Position numbers and translations under genes: made by a program. A stretch of 5,529 nt of DNA from the NCBI GenBank assembly GCA_029050385.1, contig JAIDMV010000326.1:1-5529 (forward strand). The letters run 5' to 3'. Of the stretch, positions 5,523 through 5,529 are shown piece after piece (position 1 is the stretch's first letter; each line of letters starts with the position of its first letter). Source of the stretch: Anaeroplasmataceae bacterium. Its GTDB lineage: Bacteria > Bacillota_I > Bacilli_A > Acholeplasmatales > Anaeroplasmataceae. The notes below the pieces were generated by a model. The model was given only the letters and a program-made list of their open reading frames with translations. It made no database searches and was not told where the DNA came from.

Positions 5523-5529
5523 TTAATTA

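Overview
The window is low-GC, AT-rich bacterial DNA with all genes on the + strand, strong AGGAGG-type ribosome binding sites, sigma-A-like promoters and CcpA-type (cre-like) motifs. This points to a Firmicute. UGA serves as a stop codon (yitT-like and recX-like genes) and Trp is read from UGG, so the code is the standard bacterial one and not the Mycoplasma code. An Erysipelotrichia-like gut anaerobe would fit, but that is inference; the sequence alone does not fix the genus.

Layout: (1) 1-464, the C-terminal half of a PfkB-family sugar-phosphate kinase, cut by the window edge. (2) 465-775, a monocistronic unit made of a cre-like motif, a good promoter, a 63-residue four-cysteine protein of unknown function and an intrinsic terminator. 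(3) 776-3470, a leader with a possible promoter and a second terminator-like hairpin just before prfB (release factor 2), then a YitT-family membrane protein and a divergent RecX-family protein. These three genes overlap by 8 and 4 bases and look translationally coupled. (4) 3467-5468, a promoter embedded in the recX stop region and glgB, the glycogen branching enzyme, started at a GTG. (5) 5468-5529, another cre-like motif followed by a strong extended -10 promoter that must serve a gene beyond the window.

Functionally the window mixes carbohydrate metabolism (sugar-phosphate kinase, glycogen branching enzyme, two similar cre-like motifs) with a housekeeping operon (translation termination, membrane protein, RecA modulation). 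The points most worth a second look are the prfB gene without the usual programmed frameshift but with a terminator-like hairpin in its leader, the small Cys4 protein with its own complete transcription unit, and the 10-base motif AAACGCTTTC that occurs twice, each time directly behind a stop codon and in front of a promoter. I see no mobile element, CRISPR array, tRNA or rRNA, and no clear evidence for a wholly new multi-gene system.
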